NCBI RefSeq assembly: GCF_902497895.1
Contig: NZ_CABVHQ010000002.1
Coordinates: 124,001 to 188,000, forward strand
Direction: 5' to 3'
Length of the DNA: 64,000 nucleotides
From: Pseudomonas fluorescens
GTDB lineage: Bacteria; Pseudomonadota; Gammaproteobacteria; Pseudomonadales; Pseudomonadaceae
Within the stretch, counting starts at the first letter, position 1. The number at the start of each line of letters is the position of its first letter. A model generated the notes under the pieces. The model saw only the letters and a list, made by a program, of their open reading frames with translations. It had not been told where the DNA came from and made no database searches. A program made the translations under genes and the position numbers. Below, piece by piece: positions 9,865 through 20,702 of the stretch.

Positions 9865-10725
9865 ATGAAAAAGCGTTTGTTTATCCTCAGCCAGTACCTG
9901 CTGCCCCATCACCTGCTGTCGCGCCTGGCCGGCTGCATTGCCGAATGCCGTGTGCGCTGGTTCAAGAACGCCCTCACCGCCTGGTTCGCCAAGCGTTATC
10001 AGGTGGACATGTCGCAAGCCCTGGTCGAAGACCTGAGCGCTTATGAGCACTTCAACGCCTTCTTCACCCGCGCCCTGAAAGGCGGTGCGCGGCCGCTGGA
10101 CCCGACTCCGGGCGCGATTCTCAGCCCGGCCGATGGCGCGGTCAGCCAGCTCGGCCCGATCGAACACGGCCGTGTGTTCCAGGCCAAGGGCCACAGCTTC
10201 AGCGTGCTCGAACTGCTCGGCGGTGACGCCGCGGCCGCTGCGCCGTTCATGGGCGGCGATTTCGCCACCATTTACCTGTCGCCGAAAGACTATCACCGCG
10301 TACACATGCCGCTGGCCGGCACCTTACGCGAGATGGTCTACATCCCCGGGCGGATCTTCTCGGTCAATCAGACCACCGCCGAAAACGTCCCGGAGCTGTT
10401 CGCCCGCAACGAGCGCGTAGCCTGCATTTTCGACACCGAGCGCGGGCCGATGGCCGTGGTACTGGTGGGTGCGATGATTGTCGCCTCGATTGAAACGGTC
10501 TGGGCCGGGCTGGTCACCCCGCCCAAACGCGAGCTGAAAACCGTGCGCTACGACGAAGCCGCACGTGCGCCGATCCATCTGGAGAAAGGGGCCGAACTGG
10601 GACGCTTCAAACTCGGTTCTACCGCGATCGTGTTGTTCGGCCCGGACCAGGTAAAATGGGCTGAAGAGCTGGCCGCCGGCTCGCCGGTGCAGATGGGTCA
10701 AGGCATGGGTTTGCCTTCGGCGTAA
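9865..10725 (+). CDS. psd: Phosphatidylserine decarboxylase proenzyme
   Basis: Psd makes phosphatidylethanolamine at the inner membrane. The 286-residue proenzyme carries the self-cleavage motif LGST near residue 251 (KLGSTAIVLFG), where the serine becomes the pyruvoyl group. The conserved segments LSPADGAV and YHRVHMPLAG are present. AAGGA lies before the ATG. Probably cotranscribed with rhdA. Confidence 0.97.
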   Translation: MKKRLFILSQYLLPHHLLSRLAGCIAECRVRWFKNALTAWFAKRYQVDMSQALVEDLSAYEHFNAFFTRALKGGARPLDPTPGAILSPADGAVSQLGPIEHGRVFQAKGHSFSVLELLGGDAAAAAPFMGGDFATIYLSPKDYHRVHMPLAGTLREMVYIPGRIFSVNQTTAENVPELFARNERVACIFDTERGPMAVVLVGAMIVASIETVWAGLVTPPKRELKTVRYDEAARAPIHLEKGAELGRFKLGSTAIVLFGPDQVKWAEELAAGSPVQMGQGMGLPSA

Positions 10726-10830
10726 GCACCCGGCAGTCTTTACTGTTAGAGTCGGGACGTCAGCAGTCGGCCCGACTTCTGACCCGACAATTGGCCCTGC
10801 CCGCATTATCGGCCGGAGTATGTCATTAAC

Positions 10831-12630
10831 ATGAACTCGCCCAGCTCCCCTGCGCTGTTGCGCGCCCCGACTCCCACGCAATCACGTCTGTCGTTCTGTG
10901 AAGCCACCCCGCGCGACCTGAAACGCTGGATTGCCGGCTTGCCCAAAGCCAACATCGGCGAAACGGCGCACCAACTCTATAAGGGGCTCGCCGAACTCAA
11001 CCAGCTGCTCACGCCCAGCGATAACCGCCTGCAATTGCTCGAACTGCTGCGGCCCGAGGTCTATTACGTCTGCAAGCACCTGGAGCGGCACTTTCTCAGC
11101 CAGGCCATTGTTCTCGACGAACGTCCGCGCAAAATCGCCAACCTCTGTCAGGCCCTGCAAAACCACCTTGCCATTGGCTACAAACAAATCGTCATACGCA
11201 TCGCCCCGCGCTTTCGCAAGGAGCTCGGGCCGCTGCTGAGCACTGCGGTGCAACGGGCGATGCATGGCCTCAATGGCTCGTTGATTCGCGCCAGTCAGCT
11301 CTATTGCCCAGTGCCCGAGGGTTTATGGCTGGAGCTGCACCAGCTCTATCGGATCGCCAGCAAGCACGGTTTGCAGCACAGCGCCGTGCCTAATGAGCTG
11401 GCCAGCCAGACCCGGAATCTGAGCGTCGAACAGACGTATGTGGTCGCCTTGCTGATGGGGTGTTCACGCTGCAATCAACTGCGCCAGAATCACATCGCCC
11501 GGCTCGCCGAAGTGCTGGAGGCCTGGAGCCAATGGGTCAAGCTGCAACCGACGACGCAAGCTTCCAGCCTGTTCGCCATCAACCCGAACCTTGATGCCCC
11601 GCCGCGCTACAAAGCATCGTTCGGCACCGAGCAACAAGGCGCGTTGCTGGGGATCAACCCGCTGCCACTGGTCGATGCCATCAGGCATTACCTGGAGCTT
11701 CCTGCCGAGCGACGCAGCGAATCACCTTTGCCGGTGCCCGCCGGGCTCAGTCTTGAGACATTGCGCCACCTTTCTGCCGCCTGGGGTGAAGCCGCCGAAC
11801 GAACGTTCCAGCGCAATGCTGGCCAAGGCACTCTGACACTGTGCATCGGCATGAGCGCGCTGCACTTCTATCTGGGCGGACAACGTTCGTTCAGTGAAAT
11901 CCTCAAACATCCAGCCGTGAGCAAAACCGCGCGGTTCAGCCCCTCAATAGGCGTAAAGCGCGAACAGGACCCCTGGTCCCACGCGTTCGATGTCGACCGC
12001 CAAGGCAGTGCGGAAAGTCTGCTGCCCTATGAAGAGATCCAGTACCAGAAGACAGAGGCCGATGGCGGTGCCCCGCAATCCAATAGCAATCATCATTTCC
12101 CAACCTACGCGCTGTCGATCATCAACCATAGCCCTGGCGGCTATTGCCTCGCGTGGCCAAAAGAGGTACCCGGTGAATTGCAGGCAGGAGAGATGGTCGG
12201 TGTTCAGGACTTGAGCGCACAAAGCTGGAGCGTCGCGGTGGTACGCTGGGTTCGTCAGGTGCGCAACGGTGGCACACAGATGGGCATTGAACTGATCGCG
12301 CCATACGCTCAACCCTGCGGCTTGCAATTGATCCGCACCAGCGAAGGCAACAGCCAGTACCTGAGGGCACTGTTGCTGCCGGAAATCAGCGCCCTCGACT
12401 TGCCCGCGACCTTGCTCGTCCCAAGTCTGCCCTTCCAGGAAGGCAACAAGGTGATGATCAACACCAACGGCGAAGAACACCCTGCCGGTCTGAACAAACG
12501 AATGAACAGCACCGGCAGTTTCAATCGTTTCGAGTACCAATCGCTGGAACAGCCCAAAACTGACAGCGCCGCGAGCGGCGGCGCGCGCGGTGCCGAAGAG
12601 GAATTTGCTTCGTTGTGGAAGTCGTTGTAA
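10831..12630 (+). CDS. PilZ-like c-di-GMP protein (possible FimW)
   Basis: A 599-residue protein conserved at this position (PA4958 in P. aeruginosa from memory). The first 400 residues are mostly helical and soluble with no recognised domain. Residues about 430-500 look PilZ-like: VQDLSAQSWSVAVVRWVRQVRNGG and then MGIEL. I recall PA4958 being described as FimW, a c-di-GMP receptor for surface attachment; that identity is recollection, not shown here. In P. aeruginosa fimX lies next to it; here serB follows directly, so fimX is absent from this spot. No signal peptide or membrane segment. Confidence 0.72.
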   Translation: MNSPSSPALLRAPTPTQSRLSFCEATPRDLKRWIAGLPKANIGETAHQLYKGLAELNQLLTPSDNRLQLLELLRPEVYYVCKHLERHFLSQAIVLDERPRKIANLCQALQNHLAIGYKQIVIRIAPRFRKELGPLLSTAVQRAMHGLNGSLIRASQLYCPVPEGLWLELHQLYRIASKHGLQHSAVPNELASQTRNLSVEQTYVVALLMGCSRCNQLRQNHIARLAEVLEAWSQWVKLQPTTQASSLFAINPNLDAPPRYKASFGTEQQGALLGINPLPLVDAIRHYLELPAERRSESPLPVPAGLSLETLRHLSAAWGEAAERTFQRNAGQGTLTLCIGMSALHFYLGGQRSFSEILKHPAVSKTARFSPSIGVKREQDPWSHAFDVDRQGSAESLLPYEEIQYQKTEADGGAPQSNSNHHFPTYALSIINHSPGGYCLAWPKEVPGELQAGEMVGVQDLSAQSWSVAVVRWVRQVRNGGTQMGIELIAPYAQPCGLQLIRTSEGNSQYLRALLLPEISALDLPATLLVPSLPFQEGNKVMINTNGEEHPAGLNKRMNSTGSFNRFEYQSLEQPKTDSAASGGARGAEEEFASLWKSL

Positions 12631-12663
12631 CTGTGTGGTGAAGGGGCAAACCCCAATGCAACT

Positions 12664-12765
12664 CTGTAGGAGCGAGCTTGCTCGCGATGGACTCAAGGGC
12701 AACGCGTTAATCCAGAAAAAACGCGTTGTCGTTAACGTCCATCGCGAGCAAGCTCGCTCCTACAG
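12664..12765. repeat. REPIN, family B
   Basis: Inverted pair of the unit TAGGAGCGAGCTTGCTCGCG around a spacer of about 50 bases, with the arms extending to CTGTAGG and CCTACAG. Located between the convergent 3' ends of the PilZ-like gene and serB. A near-identical element of the same length lies at 51461, and a shorter relative at 27694. Confidence 0.87.
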
Positions 12766-12791
12766 GGGCCACACAAGGTCATTCACCCCTC

Positions 12792-14006
12792 TCAAAGCTG
12801 CCCGTCGCGATCCCTGAATCCCAGCAGATACAGCACCCCATCCAGCCCCAGGGTCGAGATCGCCTGCTTGGCCGATTGCTTGACCAGCGGCTTGGCGCGG
12901 AACGCGACACCCAGACCGGCAATCGCCAGCATCGGCAGGTCATTGGCACCGTCGCCCACCGCAATGGTCTGCTCCAGGCGCAAGCCTTCCTTGTGGGCCA
13001 GTTCGCGCAGCAGATCGGCCTTGCGCTGCGCATCGACGATCGGCTCGACCGCCACTCCCGTGACCTTGCCATCCACCACTTCCAGCTCATTGGCGAACAC
13101 GTAGTCAATGCCCAGTTTGGCCTGCAGCTGTTTGGCGAAGTAGGTGAACCCGCCGGACAGAATCGCGGTTTTGTACCCCAGGCGCTTGAGCTCGGCGAAC
13201 AGCGTCTCGGCACCTTCGGTCAACCGCAGGGAGGCGCCGATCGAGTCCAGTACGCCGACGTCCAACCCCTTGAGCAAAGCCAGGCGTTCCTTGAAGCTGG
13301 CGCGAAAATCCAGCTCACCGGCCATGGCACGCTCAGTGATCTCGGCCACTCGGTCACCGACCCCGGCGGCCTTGGCCAATTCGTCGATAACTTCCGCTTC
13401 GATCAGTGTCGAGTCCATGTCGAATACTGCCAGGCGACGGTTGCGCCGGAACAGCGAGTCTTCCTGGAAGGCGATATCGACGTTCAACTCCTGGGCCACA
13501 CTAAGGAACTCGGCACGCAACGCTTGCGGGTCGGCTGCTTCGCCGCGAACGGAAAACTCGATGCAGCCCTTGCCCTGGTCTGCCGGGGTGTCCAATGGCA
13601 TGCGTCCGGACAGCCGATCGATATGATCGATGTTCAAACCGTACTTGGCGGTAATCGAACTGACTCGCTGCAATTGCTCGGCCGTCACTTTGCGCGTCAA
13701 CAGGGTGACGATGTGGCGTTTCTTGCCCTGGCCGCCGACCCACAGCTGATAATCCTCTTCCAATACCGGAGTGAAGCGTACCTGCTGATCCAGTTTATAA
13801 GCAGTGAACAGAATATCCTTGAGCACCGACGAGGCTTGCTCGGTACTCGGAATCTCAACCAGGATGCCAAACGACAGGGTGTCGTGGATCACCGCCTGGC
13901 CGATGTCGAGAATATTCACACCACCCTGGGCCAAAACGCCGGTAATGGCGGCAGTCAGACCCGGACGGTCGACACCCGTAATGTTTATCAGGACGATTTC
14001 GCGCAA
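12792..14006 (-). CDS. serB: Phosphoserine phosphatase SerB
   Basis: SerB does the last step of serine synthesis. The 404-residue protein has N-terminal ACT-type regulatory regions (REIVLINITGVDRPGLTAAI at the start) and a C-terminal HAD phosphatase domain with the nucleophile motif FDMDSTLIEAEVID (about residue 200), LSGGFTYF and GDGANDLPML. I place the start at TTG 14006, which has a run of G before it; the next upstream in-frame TTG (14021) lacks one. Divergent from the YtjB-type gene, as serB-smp neighbours are in E. coli. Confidence 0.94.
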   Translation of the reverse strand: MREIVLINITGVDRPGLTAAITGVLAQGGVNILDIGQAVIHDTLSFGILVEIPSTEQASSVLKDILFTAYKLDQQVRFTPVLEEDYQLWVGGQGKKRHIVTLLTRKVTAEQLQRVSSITAKYGLNIDHIDRLSGRMPLDTPADQGKGCIEFSVRGEAADPQALRAEFLSVAQELNVDIAFQEDSLFRRNRRLAVFDMDSTLIEAEVIDELAKAAGVGDRVAEITERAMAGELDFRASFKERLALLKGLDVGVLDSIGASLRLTEGAETLFAELKRLGYKTAILSGGFTYFAKQLQAKLGIDYVFANELEVVDGKVTGVAVEPIVDAQRKADLLRELAHKEGLRLEQTIAVGDGANDLPMLAIAGLGVAFRAKPLVKQSAKQAISTLGLDGVLYLLGFRDRDGQL

Positions 14007-14140
14007 GGCGCACCCCCGCAAGTGGAAAAAAACCGCATTCTACCCACATTCAGTGACCATCGGGCACAGCGAGCGCTTTGCCGGTCTAGGGCCTGTCGCT
14101 ATACTGCGCCTCAACTTCACGGACAAAAGAGCCGAGCTCA

Positions 14141-15667
14141 GTGAACCGGCCTACGCCAGTTAAAACCGATAACTTCTTTCTGCTGATCTTCCGGGCACTG
14201 CGCCATCGCCGTGTACCGATCGCATTGCGCATTGCCAGCCATAACGTGATCCTGGTCGCCCTGGCCCTGGTGATCTATGCCTGCGTGATGGGTCTGCAGT
14301 TCAAACAGGCGATGCACGAGCAGGCAGATGCCCTCGGCCAGAGCCTGACCATCCAGACCGCCACTTCAGCGACCGAACTGCTGGTGTCCAACGACATCCT
14401 CAGCCTCAACGTGCTGCTCAACAACCTGACCAAAAATCCGTTGGTGGCTCACGCTGCAATCTACAGCGTCGACAACCGGATTCTCGCCGAAGCCGGCCAG
14501 CGCCCGAAGCACGGCCTGCTGGGTGAAGCCGAAGGCCTGTATCAGTCCCGGATCACCTTCCAGGATGTGACCGCCGGACACCTGCGGATCAGCCTCGATA
14601 TGCAGCAGTTCCAGCAGCCGATGACCATCAGCCTGCAAAGCATGGGCATCCTCAGCGCGATTCTATTGGCACTCTCCCTGGCCTTGAGCTTACGCCTGGG
14701 TCGGCATATCTCCACGCCACTGATGCAATTGCGCGTCTGGTTGCGCGATATTGACGAACATACCCCGGCCACTCAGCGCCAGGACGAGATCGGTGATCTG
14801 GCCCGCCAGCTGCACGCCAGTTTCGCGCCTGAGAAGGTTGAGCCCGAACCTGGGCCTGAAGTCGATTACGAGGATGAGGACAGCGAGGACGCGGAACCGG
14901 TTTTCGAGGTACGCAACCTGCGTGATCCGAGCTTCGACGAAACCGCGCCGATCGCCGGGCTCAAGCCGGTGCCGCGGCATAGCGTCAGCGCCGAAGAAGA
15001 CGAACTGGACGAAGAAGACCCGTTCGCCGATCTGCGCGATCAAGCCGTCGCGACCGCGCCTAAACAGTTGGCCAAACCGCTGGCCTCGTCGCAACCACAG
15101 CACAGTGCGGTTTTGGCCGTACAACTGGGTGCTCAGGACCAACTGCGTCGCCTGCCCCGCGCACGGCTGACGGAACTGCTGGAACGCTATCGCGACTGCC
15201 TCGATCAGGCCGCTTCGCTCTACCAGAGCGAACTGCATACCCTGAATGACGGCAGCACGCTGATGCTGTTCCACAGCGAAGACAGCGGCGACGATTACCT
15301 GACCAACGCCATTTGCTGCGGCGAACTGCTCAGGGCCCTGGGCCATGCCCTGCAAATCGAAGTCGCGGACAGTGGTATCACCTTGCAACTGCAACTTGGA
15401 TTGACGCTGGGCGACGAGCTCTTCGGCCTGAGCCAGATCGATCTGCTGCTGACCGAAACCGCTCAGGACGCCCTCGCCCTGTCCCAACACAGCCGCAACC
15501 TGCTGCTGGTGGAACGCAAGATCAGCGATGATGCACTGATCCGTCAGCGCGCGCGTATTCGCCCCATCGCCAGCCCTGAAGGCGCCTGCTGCGTAGAGCG
15601 CCTGATGGAGCCTTATCCATCGATGCTCGAACGGCAACTGGCGCGAATGCACGAGACTCGGGCGTAG
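14141..15667 (+). CDS. AhpA/YtjB (Smp)-family membrane protein with HAMP and cyclase-like domain
   Basis: A 508-residue inner-membrane protein: a membrane segment near residues 32-55, a periplasmic part, a second segment near 165-190, then a HAMP-like region (LRLGRHISTPLMQLRVWL). A strongly acidic linker (about 235-300) follows. Residues about 325-495 look like a class III nucleotide cyclase fold, but the metal-binding aspartates seem lost (LAVQLGAQ where FxDxxGFT is expected). E. coli YtjB also neighbours serB. The last codons run into a REP unit that supplies the TAG stop. Function unknown. Confidence 0.78.
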   Translation: MNRPTPVKTDNFFLLIFRALRHRRVPIALRIASHNVILVALALVIYACVMGLQFKQAMHEQADALGQSLTIQTATSATELLVSNDILSLNVLLNNLTKNPLVAHAAIYSVDNRILAEAGQRPKHGLLGEAEGLYQSRITFQDVTAGHLRISLDMQQFQQPMTISLQSMGILSAILLALSLALSLRLGRHISTPLMQLRVWLRDIDEHTPATQRQDEIGDLARQLHASFAPEKVEPEPGPEVDYEDEDSEDAEPVFEVRNLRDPSFDETAPIAGLKPVPRHSVSAEEDELDEEDPFADLRDQAVATAPKQLAKPLASSQPQHSAVLAVQLGAQDQLRRLPRARLTELLERYRDCLDQAASLYQSELHTLNDGSTLMLFHSEDSGDDYLTNAICCGELLRALGHALQIEVADSGITLQLQLGLTLGDELFGLSQIDLLLTETAQDALALSQHSRNLLLVERKISDDALIRQRARIRPIASPEGACCVERLMEPYPSMLERQLARMHETRA

Positions 15668-15691
15668 GAGCTGCCGCAGGCTGCGATCTTT
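15664..15691 (+). repeat. Single REP unit, family A, overlapping a stop codon
   Basis: One unpaired copy of TAGGAGCTGCCGCAGGCTGC. Its first TAG is the stop codon of the upstream gene (15665-15667). It opens the 376-base gap between that gene and the PqiC-like lipoprotein gene. The gap contains this REP, a terminator, a paired repeat and a second terminator, and no gene that I can support. Confidence 0.8.
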
Positions 15692-15731
15692 TGGGGCCCG
15701 GTTATGCTCTGCCCCCTGCTCAAAAGGCCGA

Positions 15732-15778
15732 AACAACAAAGCCCGCAGACGAGTAATCGCTGTGGGCTTTTTGTTGTT
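15732..15778 (+). terminator. Intrinsic terminator after the YtjB-type gene
   Basis: AACAACAAAGCCCGCAG pairs with CTGTGGGCTTTTTGTTGTT around a short loop, with a T-rich right arm on the plus strand. It suits termination of the plus-strand gene ending at 15667. Confidence 0.8.
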
Positions 15779-15805
15779 GAGGAGAAGCCGCGGCACATGG
15801 ATCTC

Positions 15806-15935
15806 GTAGCAGCTGGCGAAGCCTGCGTTCGGCTGCGAAGCAGTCGTAATCCAGTCGCCGCGTGGCACCTGCCTCACCGCAGTGGCAGGTTTTGCGTCTG
15901 CTGCGCAGCCGAACGCAGGCTTCGCCAGCTGCTAC
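15806..15935. repeat. REPIN-like inverted pair, distinct unit
   Basis: Arms of about 32 bases (GTAGCAGCTGGCGAAGCCTG... and its complement) face each other across roughly 65 bases that hold a smaller inverted repeat. The unit differs from the three other REP families in this window. It lies between convergent genes. Confidence 0.8.
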
Positions 15936-16001
15936 GGTATTGGGGCTTGCCCGCGAAAGCGGCCGGTAGAGGCATTCGAGATCTCCTACCTGCAGAAACA
16001 A

Positions 16002-16028
16002 CAAAGCCCCCATCAATGCGGGCTTTGC
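16002..16028 (-). terminator. Intrinsic terminator of the PqiC-like gene
   Basis: CAAAGCCC and GGGCTTTG flank a 10-base loop. Read on the minus strand, the stem is followed by TTGTTGTTT, so it fits the end of the lipoprotein gene that stops at 16044. Confidence 0.75.
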
Positions 16029-16043
16029 TTTGTGCCAAATCAC

Positions 16044-16757
16044 TTAGAACCGAAACACTTCCATATCCGTACGGATCGGCGAGGCCATCGGAATCTTCGG
16101 CTGCTTGTCTTTTTCGGCGGGTTTTGCCGCCACAGGTGCCGATTTGCGCGGTGTTTCAGCGACAGGCGGTTGGTTGGCCAGCGGCTTGAGGGCCACCGAC
16201 AGTTGTTCCGCCAGGCGTTGCAGCAATACGCCCTGGGCCTGGACCTGAGCGGCCGTGCTACCGGCATGCTGTTCCTGCAGATGAATGATGCGGTTGTCGC
16301 GGACCTGGCCGCGGCGATCGATCAAGCGCCATTGGGCATCGAGTATCGCTGGTTGCGAGGGACCCGAATCCAGACGCGTGATCGACAACAGGACCTGCAC
16401 ATCGGCCGCGAAGCCGAGGGTTGCCGGCGCCAGCACCACTCGCTGGCTATCCAGATGCCCGGCAACCTGGCGCACCAACAGCTGATTGATGTCGGAAGTA
16501 AGGCTGCCTGCCCAACGACCGTCGGTCGCTGCTTGCAGGCTGCCGTCAGGCTGGCGCTGCAGCAGGGTTTCGCGTTGCAGGTAATCGGCTATCTGCACCG
16601 GCCCGATCAATACCGCCATACCAGCACTTTGTGCCGGTTGAGTCGGACTTCCGCTGTCCAACTGATACAGCGACACTGGCTGGTGTGTGCTGCAACCCGC
16701 CAGGCCAAATACACCTGCGAGCAACAAAATAAAAGGAAGGCGTAGCGCAATCATCAT
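16044..16757 (-). CDS. PqiC/YmbA-family transport auxiliary lipoprotein
   Basis: A 237-residue lipoprotein: signal peptide MMIALRLPFILLLAGVFGLAGC with a lipobox cysteine near residue 22, then a PqiC/YmbA domain (QLDSGSP... VLIGPVQIADYLQR... LLVRQVAGHL). PqiC proteins join MCE-type lipid transport systems at the outer membrane, but no mce or pqiAB genes are adjacent, so its partners would lie elsewhere. The C-terminal 50 residues are rich in proline, alanine and lysine. ATG 16757 follows GGGACGGG; the longer in-frame start would put polar residues ahead of the signal peptide. Confidence 0.83.
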   Translation of the reverse strand: MMIALRLPFILLLAGVFGLAGCSTHQPVSLYQLDSGSPTQPAQSAGMAVLIGPVQIADYLQRETLLQRQPDGSLQAATDGRWAGSLTSDINQLLVRQVAGHLDSQRVVLAPATLGFAADVQVLLSITRLDSGPSQPAILDAQWRLIDRRGQVRDNRIIHLQEQHAGSTAAQVQAQGVLLQRLAEQLSVALKPLANQPPVAETPRKSAPVAAKPAEKDKQPKIPMASPIRTDMEVFRF

Positions 16758-16890
16758 CCCGTCCCGGTGGCTGCCACAAGGCGAAACCACAGTGTAAATA
16801 CTTAATAATTATAAAAAACGCTCAGCCACGCCGGCGCTTGAAAGGCTATATCATCCGTGAATATGCGCCGCGACTCCAGCCCGAATGCGT

Positions 16891-16916
16891 CGATCTACGG
16901 GTTAAATCGTAGATCG
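16891..16916. repeat. Small hairpin after parC
   Basis: CGATCTACG and CGTAGATCG form a 9-base stem with an 8-base loop, 15 bases beyond the parC stop. No T-run follows on the minus strand, so a role as terminator or RNA-stabilising structure is only a guess. Confidence 0.5.
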
Positions 16917-16931
16917 AGCGCTCTAGACCGC

Positions 16932-19718
<2,787 letters not shown>

Positions 19719-19722
<4 letters not shown>

Positions 19723-20702
19723 GACCTGGCACTCCAGCCACCTTGCGGCGCCGCGAAGCGCCAGACAATCGGCCGCTTCTCGCCATCGGCACGGGTATGA
19801 CTGCCATTATCGACACCGATCCATGCGCCGCCATCATCAATGGCCAGGGCCTCCGTTGTACCGAATCGGGTGTTGTAGCGCCGGTTGTCGGTCAAGGCCG
19901 CATCGGCAAACGACCAGCAGCGCTCAACCTCCCCGGTTTCCGGGGTGCGGCGGCAAATACGGTAAGCCATGCGCTCCAGGGTGAACAGTTTGCCCTGGTA
20001 GAACACCAGGTCGCTGAAATCCTTCTGTTGGCCGCGAGTCGTCCGGACCTGAGCCGGTGGCTGTTCAAGTCCGCCTTCGCCCATCAGCACACAATTGTTG
20101 GCGCAATCCCACTCAGCCTGCTGCTTGTGTACGGTGAGCAAACCGCGATGCCTGCGTTCAGCTTCCAGCCATAGCTGGTCGCCAGCAGGGTTGATGGCAA
20201 GTCCTTCGAACACCGCGTTGAAGTGCAGCAACATGCCACTGGCCCGCGCCTGACTGACCAGCAACGGCGAGATGTTCAACCACTCGGGAGCGCCCGTCGG
20301 CGGCACTTGCAGCACCGCCGCATGGGCTTCGCTGACCACGTACCGATTGCCTGCCGAGTCGCAGGTAATGCCTTCGAAATCCAGATCGCCGCCACGCCAA
20401 GGACCGATCGCCCAGGTGAGCATGTTCAACCTCCACGGTAGACCACTGTCCGGCACGGGCGGTACGTCGACATGCACGGTTTCGGCCTGCCAGAGCGTCT
20501 CGCGGGTGTCGAGCCGATAGATCTGATCGTCATCGCGATCGGAAACTGTCCACAGTTCGCTACCGCACTGTGCCAACCCCGAAAGGTTGCCGCCGCGCAT
20601 GCCTTGCACCGGGTGTTCGGCGAGCAATGCCAACTCGGGCAACGGCGCTGCCGCTACCGAGGTCACCCACAACACCAATGCCAGGGCGAAACCGCTCCGC
20701 AT
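19719..20702 (-). CDS. Esterase-like-activity-of-phytase family protein, exported
   Basis: A 327-residue protein with a signal peptide (MRSGFALALVLWVTSVAAAP) and a beta-propeller-like body containing SGLAQCGSELWTVSDRDDDQIYRLD and DLDFEGITCDSAGNRYVVSE, typical of the phytase-like esterase family. The exact reaction is unknown. It begins at the last base of the parE stop region (overlapping TGATG) and ends overlapping the protease-like gene, so it is translated from the parE-parC transcript. Confidence 0.8.

Noticed and set aside
12726..14144. 472-codon plus-strand open frame opposite serB
   Set aside because: Starts inside a REPIN and has no domain; serB is certain.
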